A DNA stretch of 33,877 nt from Acidimicrobiaceae bacterium (GCA_009844405.1 VYBO01000022.1:1-33877), one strand, 5' to 3'; counted from the stretch's first letter, positions 1 through 7,443 are shown. Notes: generated by a model not told the origin, from the sequence alone. A program made the numbers and translations.

Positions 1-30
1 TTCGCGGCGGGTGTTCGGTCTGCGGCGGAT

Positions 31-72
31 TTGGCAGCGTTTTGTGCCCCATGGGGGGCATTCTGCTGCCAA
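31..72. repeat. Nested inverted repeat ahead of the carboxylase gene
   Basis: Outer arms TTGGCAGC (31-38) and GCTGCCAA (65-72) are perfect complements. They enclose a second perfect dyad, TGCCCC (45-50) and GGGGCA (55-60), centred on CCATGG. The structure ends 18 nt before the chosen GTG start at 91. It could be the terminator of an upstream gene outside the window, an operator, or a 5' UTR hairpin. No T-run follows it. A shorter relative, with TTTGGGCGTT and GCTGCCAATTCG, lies in the uvrC-SDR gap near 24612-24638, so it may belong to a small repeat family. Confidence 0.5.
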
Positions 73-90
73 TTCGGGTGGGAGCGGGGT

Positions 91-2148
91 GTGACGAGGA
101 TCGGGACGCTGCTGGTGGCGAACCGTGGTGAGATCGCCCGACGGGTGTTCCGCACCGCCCGGGCCATGGGCATGCGCTGCGTGGCCGTGTACTCCGACGC
201 CGACGCCGATGCCCCGTTTGTGGCCGAGGCGGACGTGGCCTTGCGGCTGCCCGGCGGCTACCTCGACAGCGACGCTTTGGTGGCCGCCGCGGTCGCGGCC
301 GGCGCCGACACCGTGCATCCCGGCTACGGCTTCCTGTCCGAGAACGCCGGCTTCGCCCGGGCGGTGACCGCCGCCGGCCTGGTGTGGGTCGGCCCGGGTC
401 CCGATGCCATCGAGACCATGGGCGACAAGCTGGCGGCCAAGGCCGCGGCCGCGGCTGCAGGCGTGCCCACGCTGCCGTCGTCCGATGACCCCGGCGACCC
501 GAGCGATGTCGGCTTCCCGCTCATGGTCAAGGCGGCCGCGGGCGGGGGCGGCAAGGGCATGCGCCTGGTCTCGGATCCTGCCGACCTCGCCGAGGCCGTG
601 GCCGCTGCCCGGCGCGAGGCGTTGGGCGGCTTCGGCGATGACACCGTGTTCCTGGAGCGCTACCTGCGCCGGTGCCGCCATGTGGAGATCCAGATCCTGG
701 GCGATGCCCACGGCGATGTCGTCCATCTCGGTGAGCGGGAGTGCTCCATCCAGCGCCGCCACCAGAAGATCATCGAGGAGTCGCCGTCCATCGCGGTCGA
801 CGATGCCCTGCGGTCCACCATGGGCGACGCCGCGGTGCGGCTGGCCCGGTCGATCGGCTACATCTCGGCGGGGACGGTGGAGCTGCTGGTCGACGACGAC
901 ACCGGCGAGTTCTTCTTCCTGGAGGTGAACACCCGCCTGCAGGTGGAGCACCCGGTCACCGAGGAGGTGACGGGAATCGACTTGGTCCGCGAGCAGCTGC
1001 GGGTCGCCGCCGGCGAGCCGCTGGGCTACACCCAGGCCGACATCGCTTTCGCGGGCCACGCCGTCGAGGCCCGCCTCTATGCCGAGGACCCGGCGGCCGG
1101 CTTCCTGCCCGCAGTGGGCACCCTGGCTGCCTTCGCTCCCCCGGTGGACCCGGCCGTGCGGTGGGACAGCGGCGTCGAGGCCGGCAGCGAAGTCGGGCTC
1201 GACTTCGACCCGATGCTGGCCAAGGTCATCGCCCACGCCCCCAGCCGGACCGAGGCGGCGGGACGACTGGCCCTGGCCTTGGAGAGACTGCACATTGGCG
1301 GGGTGACCACCAACCGCCACTTCCTGGCGGCCGCGCTCCGCTCGGAGGCCTTCCTGGCCGGCGACACCACCACCGACTTCATCGAGCGGGTCGATCCGAG
1401 CCGGGCCGCCGCCCTCTCGCCGGCCGAGTGCCGACACGCCGCGGTGGCCGCCGCCATGTGGCTCCAGGCCGCCGAGCGGCAGGAGGCTCGGACGCTTCGT
1501 TGGATGCCCAGCGGTTGGCGGCACGGCCGTCTCCCGCCCGAGCGGGCGGAACTGGCCGCCGAGACCGCGGCCGGACCCGTCGAAGTGCGCGTCTCGTACC
1601 GGCCCCAGCGGGACAGCTCCTTCACCGTCCGGGCCGAATGCGCCGTCGCCGCGGTCGAGGCCGCGGCTGCCGTGGCGGGTGGGTCGCCCGGAGGCGGTCG
1701 CGTCGAGCTGCCAGCCGTCGCCGCGGTCGAGGCCGCGGCGACCATCGCGGCCTGGCGGTCCGATGGGCTCGATCTGGAGTGGGATGGACGTCGGGTCCGG
1801 TATGCGGTGGCCGTTGACGGCGAACGGCTGCACCTGACCGGCGACTCCGAGACGGTCACGGTGACGGTCCTTCCCCGCTTCGGCGTCCCCGGCCGCGGCC
1901 TGACCGCCGGCGGGTTCGCGGCGCCCATGCCGGGCGTGATCACCGAGGTGCGGGTCACCCCCGGCGAGAAGGTGGCGGCGGGCAGCACACTGGTGGTGAT
2001 GGAGGGGATGAAGATGGAGCACCACGTGAGCGCCCCGTGCGACGGCACAGTCGTCGAGGTGCTGGTCAACCCCGGGGACCAGGTGGACAACGGCTCGCCG
2101 CTGCTGGTGTTCGAAGCGGCCGAGGCCGGAGAGGCCGGCGGTGGCTGA
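91..2148 (+). CDS. Biotin-dependent acyl-CoA carboxylase, alpha subunit (biotin carboxylase + BCCP)
   Basis: This 685-residue protein would carboxylate its own biotin with bicarbonate and ATP and pass the carboxyl group to a carboxyltransferase partner acting on an acyl-CoA. The biotin carboxylase part opens with LLVANRGEIARRV. It has the ATP-grasp glycine loop AAAGGGGKGMR and the active-site segment EVNTRLQVEHPVTE. The C-terminus is a biotinyl domain starting APMPGVI, with the biotin lysine at about K641 in MEGMKM; the usual motif is EAMKM. Length and single-chain BC-BCCP layout match the alpha subunits of methylcrotonyl-, geranyl- and propionyl-CoA carboxylases. I chose GTG 91 because GGGAG lies about 7 nt upstream and the family N-terminus begins here; an in-frame opening at 31 would add 20 unrelated residues. 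The beta subunit is not in the window and may lie upstream. The substrate cannot be read from sequence; the AtuA and hydratase neighbours favour a branched or terpenoid acyl-CoA. Confidence 0.93.
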   Translation: MTRIGTLLVANRGEIARRVFRTARAMGMRCVAVYSDADADAPFVAEADVALRLPGGYLDSDALVAAAVAAGADTVHPGYGFLSENAGFARAVTAAGLVWVGPGPDAIETMGDKLAAKAAAAAAGVPTLPSSDDPGDPSDVGFPLMVKAAAGGGGKGMRLVSDPADLAEAVAAARREALGGFGDDTVFLERYLRRCRHVEIQILGDAHGDVVHLGERECSIQRRHQKIIEESPSIAVDDALRSTMGDAAVRLARSIGYISAGTVELLVDDDTGEFFFLEVNTRLQVEHPVTEEVTGIDLVREQLRVAAGEPLGYTQADIAFAGHAVEARLYAEDPAAGFLPAVGTLAAFAPPVDPAVRWDSGVEAGSEVGLDFDPMLAKVIAHAPSRTEAAGRLALALERLHIGGVTTNRHFLAAALRSEAFLAGDTTTDFIERVDPSRAAALSPAECRHAAVAAAMWLQAAERQEARTLRWMPSGWRHGRLPPERAELAAETAAGPVEVRVSYRPQRDSSFTVRAECAVAAVEAAAAVAGGSPGGGRVELPAVAAVEAAATIAAWRSDGLDLEWDGRRVRYAVAVDGERLHLTGDSETVTVTVLPRFGVPGRGLTAGGFAAPMPGVITEVRVTPGEKVAAGSTLVVMEGMKMEHHVSAPCDGTVVEVLVNPGDQVDNGSPLLVFEAAEAGEAGGG

Positions 2149-2190
2149 GCGCGGGCGCGAAGTGACCTGGGATACTCGCGGCGAAGTCCT

Positions 2191-3981
2191 ATGACGTCGC
2201 GGCCCTTCCGCTCGGCCTCCGGGCCCATCCGGATCGCCAACTGCTCCGGCTTCTACGGCGATCGCCTCTCGGCCGCGGCCGAGATGGTCAACGACGGACC
2301 CATCGACGTCCTCACCGGCGACTGGCTGGCCGAGCTGACCATGCTCATACTGGCCCGCACCCGCGAGCGCCGGCCCGGCGGCGGCTACGCCCGGAGCTTC
2401 GTCAAGCAGATGGAGCAGGTGATGGGCACCTGCCTGGACACGGGCATCAAGGTCGTCTCCAACGCGGGCGGGCTCGATCCCCGTGGCTGCGCGCAGGCGG
2501 TCGCCGAGGTGGCCGAGCGGCTGGGCCTGCGCCCGAGGATCGCCTTCGTGGACGGCGACGACCTCATGGCGCGGCTGGGCCCCGGCGCGGCCGACGCGGT
2601 GACCCTCCGGTCGTTCGCCACCGGCGAGCCGATGACCGACACTTCCGATCTCATCACCGCCAACGCCTACCTGGGCGGCTGGGGTATCGCCGAGGCCCTG
2701 CGCCGCGGCGCCGACGTCGTCGTGACCGGGCGGGTCACCGACGCGGCCGTGGCCTGCGGTCCCGCTGCTTGGCACCATGGTTGGGCGGTCGACGACTGGG
2801 ACGCCCTGGCCGGCGCGGTGGCGGCCGGGCATGTCATCGAGTGCGGCACCCAGGCCACCGGCGGGAATTATTCGTTCTTCACCGAGGTGGAGGGCATGGA
2901 CCGGGCCGGCTTCCCGTGGGCCGAGATCGCGGCCGACGGCTCGTCGGTGATAGGCAAGCACGACGGCACCGGCGGCGAGGTCACCGTGGGGACGGTCACC
3001 GCGCAGTTGCTCTACGAGATCGATGCGCCCGGCTACCTTGGCCCCGACGTCACCGCCCGCTTCGACACCATCCGGCTGACCCAGGCCGGCAGCGACCGGG
3101 TGCGGATCGACTCGGTGCGGGGCGAGCCGCCCCCGCCCACCCTCAAGGTGGCCACCAACCAGCTGGGCGGCTACCGCAGCGAGATCAACGTCGCGCTCAC
3201 CGGACTCGACATCGACGCCAAGGCCGCTCTGGTGCACGACGCGTTCTGGCGGGCCTGTCCCCACGATCCGGGCGACTACGCCAAGGTCACCGAGCGAGTG
3301 GTGCGCACCGACAAGACGGATCCGGCCACCAACGAGGAGGCCGTAGCCGTGTGGCGGCTGACCGTGTTCGACCACGACGAGGACCGGCTCGGGCGCACCC
3401 TGTCGGACGCCACGAACGAGCTGGCGCTGGCCACCATCCCGGGAATGTTCTCGGCAGGATCGGCGGCCCGGCCCCGCGCCTTCGGCGTCTACCGGCCGGC
3501 CACCGTGCCGGCCGAGACTGTTCCGCAGTACGTGACGTTCCTCGACGGCGAGCGCACCGTCGTCGACCCCGTGCCCGTTCCGGTGGCGCCGGTGCCGCCC
3601 GTGCCGTCCCCCGCAGCAGCCGCAGCCGTCCGGGACTGGGGCCCGGTGGTGCGAGCGCCGCTGGGCCGCGTCGCAGGCACCCGCTCCGGGGACAAGGGCG
3701 GCAACGCCAACCTGGGGGTGTTCGCCCGCTCCGCCGATGCCTTCGAGTGGCTCGACGGCTTCCTCACCACCGAGCGGGTGCGCGAGCTGTTGCCGGAGGC
3801 GGCCCCGCTGCGGGTTGACCGGCACCGGCTCGGCAACATCTGGTCGCTCAACTTCGTCGTCCACGGCCTGCTGGGCGACGGGGTGGCCGCCTCGGACCGG
3901 CAGGACCCGCAGGCCAAGAGCCTGGGCGAATGGCTCCGGGCCCGGGTAGTCGACGTGCCCGAGACCCTGCTCGACCGGTGA
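2191..3981 (+). CDS. AtuA-like protein (acyclic terpene utilisation family, DUF1446)
   Basis: This 596-residue protein has the two-part AtuA architecture. A large N-terminal domain (about 8-450) begins with IRIANCSGFYGDR and carries DVLTGDWLAELTM, VVSNAGGLDP, VVVTGRVTDAA and ATGGNYSFF, all hallmarks of DUF1446/AtuA. A small C-terminal domain (about 490-590) contains AGTRSGDKGGNANLGVFAR and ends in WSLNFVVHGLLGDGV. AtuA is encoded in the Pseudomonas citronellol/geraniol pathway next to the geranyl-CoA carboxylase, but its reaction is not settled. Here it sits 42 bp after a biotin carboxylase subunit and upstream of an enoyl-CoA hydratase, the same functional company. No strong Shine-Dalgarno precedes ATG 2191, so translation may depend on the upstream gene. 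Family membership is firm; an actual terpene pathway is inference, since many actinobacteria carry AtuA homologues in general acyl-CoA clusters. Confidence 0.88.
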   Translation: MTSRPFRSASGPIRIANCSGFYGDRLSAAAEMVNDGPIDVLTGDWLAELTMLILARTRERRPGGGYARSFVKQMEQVMGTCLDTGIKVVSNAGGLDPRGCAQAVAEVAERLGLRPRIAFVDGDDLMARLGPGAADAVTLRSFATGEPMTDTSDLITANAYLGGWGIAEALRRGADVVVTGRVTDAAVACGPAAWHHGWAVDDWDALAGAVAAGHVIECGTQATGGNYSFFTEVEGMDRAGFPWAEIAADGSSVIGKHDGTGGEVTVGTVTAQLLYEIDAPGYLGPDVTARFDTIRLTQAGSDRVRIDSVRGEPPPPTLKVATNQLGGYRSEINVALTGLDIDAKAALVHDAFWRACPHDPGDYAKVTERVVRTDKTDPATNEEAVAVWRLTVFDHDEDRLGRTLSDATNELALATIPGMFSAGSAARPRAFGVYRPATVPAETVPQYVTFLDGERTVVDPVPVPVAPVPPVPSPAAAAAVRDWGPVVRAPLGRVAGTRSGDKGGNANLGVFARSADAFEWLDGFLTTERVRELLPEAAPLRVDRHRLGNIWSLNFVVHGLLGDGVAASDRQDPQAKSLGEWLRARVVDVPETLLDR

Positions 3982-4031
3982 TGAACAGGCTGGTTGAGAT
4001 TGGGTGGCGCAGGCGGGTCGGCACACGATGT

Positions 4032-4059
4032 CTTCCTAGGACGATAGCTTTCTAGGAAG
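4032..4059. promoter_or_regulatory. Inverted repeat bracketing a -10-like box
   Basis: CTTCCTAG (4032-4039) and CTAGGAAG (4052-4059) are perfect 8-bp complements with a 12-nt spacer. The spacer contains TAGCTT (4045-4050), a plausible -10. A transcript starting after it would have a short leader containing GGGAGG before the GTG at 4073. This layout suits an operator for a dimeric regulator of the 4073-5709 genes. A terminator for the upstream gene is the alternative, but the stem is short and AT-containing. No convincing -35 is visible. Confidence 0.45.
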
Positions 4060-4072
4060 GGAGGCGCGGATC

Positions 4073-4885
4073 GTGAAGCTGGCCGACCTGCTCCAGGACC
4101 TGCTCGACGAGCAGGCCAGCCTCGACGAGATCGTGGCATCGCTGGATGGAGGCGACTGGGACCGGCCGACTCCGAGCCCCCGATGGTCGGTGACCGACCA
4201 GATCGGCCACCTGTGCTACTTCGACCGGTCCGCTGCGCAGGCCGTCCGCGATCCCGAGGCGTTCTCCTCCGAGGCCCGGCGGCTCATGGAGGCGTCGCTG
4301 GTGAGCGAGACCTCAGGGGACGACTTCACCCTGGGCGACTTCCGCCGCCTGTCTCCCGCCGACCGTATCGAGCGCTGGCGGCAGGGCCGCGCCGAGCTGG
4401 CTGCGGCCGCGGGCACCCTCGCAGAGCGCGACCGGGTGAGCTGGTACGGCCCCTCGATGGGGGCCAAGTCCTTCGTCACTGCCCGGCTCATGGAGGCGTG
4501 GGCCCACGGCACCGACGTGTGCGACACCGTGGGCGCGCACCGCGAGCCCACCCACCGGCTCCGTCATGTGGCCCAACTCGGCTACATCACCCGGGCCTGG
4601 ACCTACGTGAACCGCGGCCTCACCCCGCCCGAGGGCGATGTCCGGGTGGCACTCACCGCGCCATCCGGAGATCTGTGGGCCTGGGGTGACGTCGCCGCAG
4701 CCGGGGACAACTCGGTGAAGGGACCTGCTCTCGACTTCTGCCTGGTGGTGACGCAGCGCCGCCACATGTCCGACACAGCCCTGGAGGTCTGCGGGGAAAG
4801 CGGCCGTGAGTGGTTGACCATGGCGCAGGCCTTCGCCGGGCCGCCCACCGATGGACCATCCGCACGTGAGAGGATCGGCTTGTGA
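4073..4885 (+). CDS. TIGR03084-like metal-binding protein (DinB / maleylpyruvate isomerase fold)
   Basis: This 270-residue protein begins LADLLQDLLDEQASLDEIV and has RWSVTDQIGHLCYFD and ARLMEAWAHGTDVCD. These supply the metal-binding triad of the mycothiol-dependent maleylpyruvate isomerase fold: H46, E141 and H145. The family typically sits beside acyl-CoA metabolism genes in actinobacteria and its reaction is not established. By analogy it could be a thiol-dependent enzyme using mycothiol, which is inference only. GTG 4073 has GGGAGG about 8 nt upstream. Its stop overlaps the next start (GTGA at 4882-4885), so it is probably translationally coupled to the enoyl-CoA hydratase. The spacing from AtuA (91 bp) and the dyad in that gap suggest it may have its own promoter. 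Confidence 0.85.
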   Translation: MKLADLLQDLLDEQASLDEIVASLDGGDWDRPTPSPRWSVTDQIGHLCYFDRSAAQAVRDPEAFSSEARRLMEASLVSETSGDDFTLGDFRRLSPADRIERWRQGRAELAAAAGTLAERDRVSWYGPSMGAKSFVTARLMEAWAHGTDVCDTVGAHREPTHRLRHVAQLGYITRAWTYVNRGLTPPEGDVRVALTAPSGDLWAWGDVAAAGDNSVKGPALDFCLVVTQRRHMSDTALEVCGESGREWLTMAQAFAGPPTDGPSARERIGL

Positions 4886-5709
4886 GCCTGGTCGAGACGG
4901 CCCGGGACGGCCGTGGCGTGGTCACCGTCACGCTGGCCGACGAGGCCAACCGCAACGCCCTGAGCCGCCGGCTGCTGGCCGAGCTGTCCGCGGTCCTGGA
5001 CGGCGCCGACGCCGACCCGGCGGTGCGGGTGGTCGTGCTCACCAACGCGGGCCGGGTCTTCTGCGCCGGCGCCGATCTGCGGGAGACCGGGGCCCGAGCG
5101 GCCCGTGAGCGCAGCGAGCAGGAGCGGGAGACCGGGGCCCCCGCTGGCGACAACGTCGTGGTGGTCAGGGCCGGCGAGCTCTTCGGGCGCTTCCGCCGGT
5201 CCCCGAAGCCCTACGTGGGACGCATCGCCGGGCACTGCGTGGCCGGCGGGATGGGCTTGGCCGCGGCCATGGACATCTCCATCGCCCGTGACGACGCCCG
5301 GTTCGGGTTCACCGAGGTGCGGGTGGGGGTGGCTCCCTCCATGATCTCGGTGCTGTGCCTGCCCAAGATGCGCCGGTCCGAGGCGGCCGCGGCCTTCCTG
5401 CGGGGCAACCGCTTCAGTGCCGCCGAAGCCGCCCGCCTGGGCCTCATCAACGCAGCCGTGCCCCCGGAGAGCCTCGACGACGAGGTGGAGGCGGTGGTAA
5501 CCGACCTGCTGGCCGGAGGCCCGTCGGCGCTGGCCGCGGCCAAGCAGCTGGTCCATCGAGTCCCTGAGACGTCCTTCGACGACGCCCTCGACTGGGCCGA
5601 GCGGCTCTCGGCCGAGCTGTTCGCCGGCGACGAGGCGGCCGAGGGCATGGACGCCTTCTTGAACAAGCGCACCCCAGGTTGGGTGCCGGAAAACGGGGAC
5701 AGCCCATAG
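4882..5709 (+). CDS. Enoyl-CoA hydratase/isomerase family protein, with in-frame repeat insertion
   Basis: This 275-residue crotonase-fold protein should hydrate or isomerise an acyl-CoA double bond. Both oxyanion-hole segments are present: FCAGADL (60-66) and HCVAGGMGLAAAMD. The glutamate-bearing segment reads FTEVRVGVAPSMIS, closer to methylglutaconyl-CoA hydratase (AUH/LiuC) and AtuE-type enzymes than to the short-chain enzyme, which fits the carboxylase and AtuA upstream. Residues 71-85 (ARAARERSEQERETG) form a charged insertion after the ADL segment. It is coded by a piece of the dispersed repeat described elsewhere in this annotation. The site is a surface loop in crotonases, so function may survive. 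The start overlaps the preceding stop by 4 nt. The full repeat copy 1 begins within this gene's own TAG stop codon. Confidence 0.9.
   Translation: MSLVETARDGRGVVTVTLADEANRNALSRRLLAELSAVLDGADADPAVRVVVLTNAGRVFCAGADLRETGARAARERSEQERETGAPAGDNVVVVRAGELFGRFRRSPKPYVGRIAGHCVAGGMGLAAAMDISIARDDARFGFTEVRVGVAPSMISVLCLPKMRRSEAAAAFLRGNRFSAAEAARLGLINAAVPPESLDDEVEAVVTDLLAGGPSALAAAKQLVHRVPETSFDDALDWAERLSAELFAGDEAAEGMDAFLNKRTPGWVPENGDSP
5079..5140 (+). repeat. In-frame fragment of the dispersed repeat with flanking 17-bp duplication
   Basis: Positions 5091-5128 match the central box of the dispersed repeat (for example 7614-7651) at 36 of 38 positions. The flanks GCGGGAGACCGGGGCCC at 5079-5095 and 5124-5140 are identical, 45 bp apart, so the gain is exactly 15 codons. 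The same reading frame of the box, ARAARERSEQER, is open in repeat copy 2. The arrangement looks like an insertion with duplicated ends, or a recombination that captured repeat DNA. Confidence 0.8.
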
Positions 5710-5842
5710 AGGCCCCGCGGATAGACGGGCGACCCGGCCCATACGGGGCGGGGCCGTGGCCCGAGCGGCCCGTGAGCGAAGCGAACAAGAGCGGAAATGA
5801 CCACCCCGCGCCGCAATTGCCTGCCGATCAATCCGCGCTCGC
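5709..5842 (+). repeat. Dispersed 134-bp repeat, copy 1 (with partial tandem duplication to 5914)
   Basis: The copy starts with GAGGCCCCGCGGATA inside the stop codon of the hydratase gene. It has the hairpin arms GGCCCCGC and GCGGGGCC, the conserved box GGCCCGAGCGGCCCGTGAGC, and an ATG at 5797 opening MTTPRRNCLPINPRS (25 residues, stop at 5872-5874). Its distal part is duplicated at 5871-5914: 38 identical nt ending in CAATCCGCGCTCGC, 74 bp downstream, shifted by two bases so that it reads in a different frame. That second frame, from ATG 5871, continues into the alcohol dehydrogenase remnant. Confidence 0.85.
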
Positions 5843-5960
5843 GACATCGCCACGAAGGATTATCGGGGGGATGATCCCCGCGCCGCAATTGCCTGCCGAT
5901 CAATCCGCGCTCGCCCATGACAGAGATCCTCAATTCAGTGTCGACGATGACTGCGCAGTG

Positions 5961-6083
5961 GCTCCAAGGGGCGCTCTGGACGAGATGATCTCCCGCACCG
6001 CCGGCCTCGACGGCCTCCAGGGCGCCTTCGATGCCCTCAAGACTGGAGCCGAGGCCCGCACAGTCCTACTGCCCAACTGCTGA
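5961..6083 (+). pseudogene. C-terminal remnant of a zinc-type alcohol dehydrogenase
   Basis: The frame ending at 6083 reads ALDEMISRTAGLDGLQGAFD followed by ALKTGAEARTVLLPNC. This resembles the last 35-40 residues of medium-chain Zn-dependent alcohol dehydrogenases (pattern LDELIT...L.....GF..L..G...R.LL). Nothing of the nucleotide- or zinc-binding domains lies upstream; the frame runs back into the duplicated part of repeat copy 1. It appears to be a gene end left after deletion or insertion. A short hypothetical peptide started at ATG 5871 cannot be excluded. Confidence 0.5.
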
Positions 6084-6100
6084 GCATCCCAGAATCTCCT

Positions 6101-6715
6101 TCAGGATGCCGCCTCGTCGAGGCAGCGGGTCAGCTGCTCCATCTCGGCGACCAGGCACGCCGACACCGATGCTCTGGCAACGGCTTCGCAGCGGGCAAGA
6201 TCCTTGGTGGCGAAGGGGCTGATCACCACCAGCGTCACGCCCAGCCCGTCGTCGCGGACGAGGCTGACGCACAGCGCTATGCCGTTCTCGTCGGGGATTT
6301 CCGGAGTGTCGGCTGCGCATCCTGGTGCCGGAGCCGTGTTCAGGCTCGTCAACAGGTCGTCCACCCGGGATGCGGGCAGCGACGTGGTGAAGGCGAAAGA
6401 CGTGGTCTCGCAGCCCACTACCCGGTAGAGGCCGCCCCCGAGGTGGCCCATGTCGATGCCCGATGAGGTGAGGGTCAGCGTCGGCTCGTCCACCAGGGCG
6501 AAGCCCAGCATCGTTCCGAGCAGCTGGAAGTCTCCGGTGGCCACCACCAGCTCGCGGAACTCAGCGGGGTGCAGGGTGCATCGGGGGTCGGTCATCGGGC
6601 CGATCGAGCAGCGGTGGCCGCTGGGGCTGCTCAACTCCAGCCGGGCGCCCGGCAGGTGGAAGACTAGGGCGGCCGCTATCTGAAGGGTTCCGGCTGTGGG
6701 GGCGGGCGAGGGCAT
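6101..6715 (-). CDS. Hypothetical protein, 204 aa
   Basis: I do not recognise this family. The product has no evident signal peptide or membrane segment. It contains FRELVVATGDFQLLGTMLGF, GIDMGHLGGGLYRVVGCE and a C-terminal region rich in charged and cysteine residues (ARCEAVARASVSACLVAEME). The start is well supported: AAAGGAG lies 7-8 nt upstream of ATG 6715, one of the best ribosome sites in the window. It is isolated between gene remnants and is the only intact frame in the 5.7-7.9 kb stretch. A hairpin (6745-6766) lies just upstream of its ribosome site. Confidence 0.65.
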   Translation of the reverse strand: MPSPAPTAGTLQIAAALVFHLPGARLELSSPSGHRCSIGPMTDPRCTLHPAEFRELVVATGDFQLLGTMLGFALVDEPTLTLTSSGIDMGHLGGGLYRVVGCETTSFAFTTSLPASRVDDLLTSLNTAPAPGCAADTPEIPDENGIALCVSLVRDDGLGVTLVVISPFATKDLARCEAVARASVSACLVAEMEQLTRCLDEAAS

Positions 6716-6744
6716 GGGTGTGCTCCTTTGGGCGTGGGTGATGC

Positions 6745-6766
6745 CGCCGCCAGAGCTGTGGCGGCG
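6745..6766. other. Hairpin in the leader of the 6715 gene
   Basis: CGCCGCCA (6745-6752) and TGGCGGCG (6759-6766) form a perfect 8-bp stem with a GAGCTG loop. It lies about 30 nt upstream of ATG 6715 on the minus strand, next to the AAAGGAG ribosome site. It could affect initiation or be incidental in GC-rich DNA. Confidence 0.35.
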
Positions 6767-6878
6767 AAGGGAGCGGGTTACGTGCGGGCGCTCCGACCCG
6801 GGCCTGTGCTCCGTCGCGTGGGGCGAGGGCTCAGCGATCGGCGGGTGACTCTAGCCACCAACCCGCACGGCCGCGTCG

Positions 6879-7258
6879 CTAATTCTTGAAGGCGCGCCAG
6901 CCGTCGCGCAGTTCGCGCATGGTGGTCAGCTCGTAGGGCGGGACTCCAGCCAGTCCTTCCAACCGGCGGTGCTGAGCTGTTCGTACTCGTCGGTGCGGAC
7001 ATAGAACTGGTCAGGCTCGATTCTCTCGATCTCGGCGCCGCCGGGGGCGTTCGGGTGGAAGGCGCAGTAGGTGAGGCCGGATCCGGGGTCGCCGAGCAAG
7101 GCCCGGTAGTCGGCCGGCCGGCTGCGGGGCCGGGAGAAGTCCGACGCCAGCGCCCGGTCGAACACGGGCATCCCTGCTGATCGGGCCGCGGCGGAAGCGT
7201 CGGCGAAGGGGTCGTCGTCGACGCCGGCCAAGTGGTTGCACGGCGCCGGGGCCAACAC
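6879..7258 (-). pseudogene. Frameshifted C-terminal remnant of a YdjC/ChbG-type carbohydrate deacetylase
   Basis: Read from 7258 downward, one frame gives DYRALLGDPGSGLTYCAFHP, then IERIEPDQFYVRTDEYEQLS and TAGWKDWL. Around 6945 homology moves to another frame, which reads PPYELTTMRELRDGWRAFKN and stops at 6879. The order of a leucine-rich P-G-L-T segment, a His-Pro, a D-(F/W)-x-x-R-x-x-E-Y segment and a final T-x-R-E-L-R-D is the usual C-terminal half of YdjC/ChbG deacetylases (PF04794). The N-terminal metal-binding half is missing. Shift plus truncation make this a broken gene. Confidence 0.6.
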
Positions 7259-7266
7259 GTCGGGCG

Positions 7267-7443
7267 GGCACGGCCCACTACGGCATCCAGGTCGAGTCGC
7301 ATCCCGAGCTCGAGGAGATGCGGGAGCACATCGACTCAGCGGGAATGGCCCGGGCCGGCCAGGACGACCTGGTGTGCGGCTACCAGCCCCAGCACAAGTC
7401 CTGGGTCACCGACCCGGACGGAGTCAGGTCGGGGATCGGCTGG
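7267..7443 (+). pseudogene. C-terminal remnant of an ArsI/CadI-like VOC-family protein
   Basis: The frame reads GTAHYGIQVESHPELEEMRE and later KSWVTDPDGVRSGIGW. This is the second beta-alpha-beta module of glyoxalase/bleomycin-fold (VOC) proteins of the ArsI/CadI type, whose hallmark is GTAHFGIQVES...Y..Q.K.WVTDPDGN. The first half of the domain is absent, replaced by the opposing YdjC remnant. The usual N after DPDG is V here. ArsI cleaves C-As bonds in organoarsenicals and CadI is metal-inducible, but this fragment should be inactive. The frame stays open for another 180 codons without recognisable homology. Confidence 0.65.

Noticed and set aside
1683..1740. Two near-identical GCCGCGGTCGAGGCCGCGGC tracts in the carboxylase gene
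   Set aside because: They encode a repetitive Val/Ala/Glu linker region (AVEAAA) ahead of the biotinyl domain; simple low-complexity coding DNA.
1077..2240. 387-codon minus-strand frame opposite the carboxylase
   Set aside because: It is Ser/Arg/Ala-rich antisense of a strongly conserved biotin carboxylase and shows no domain.
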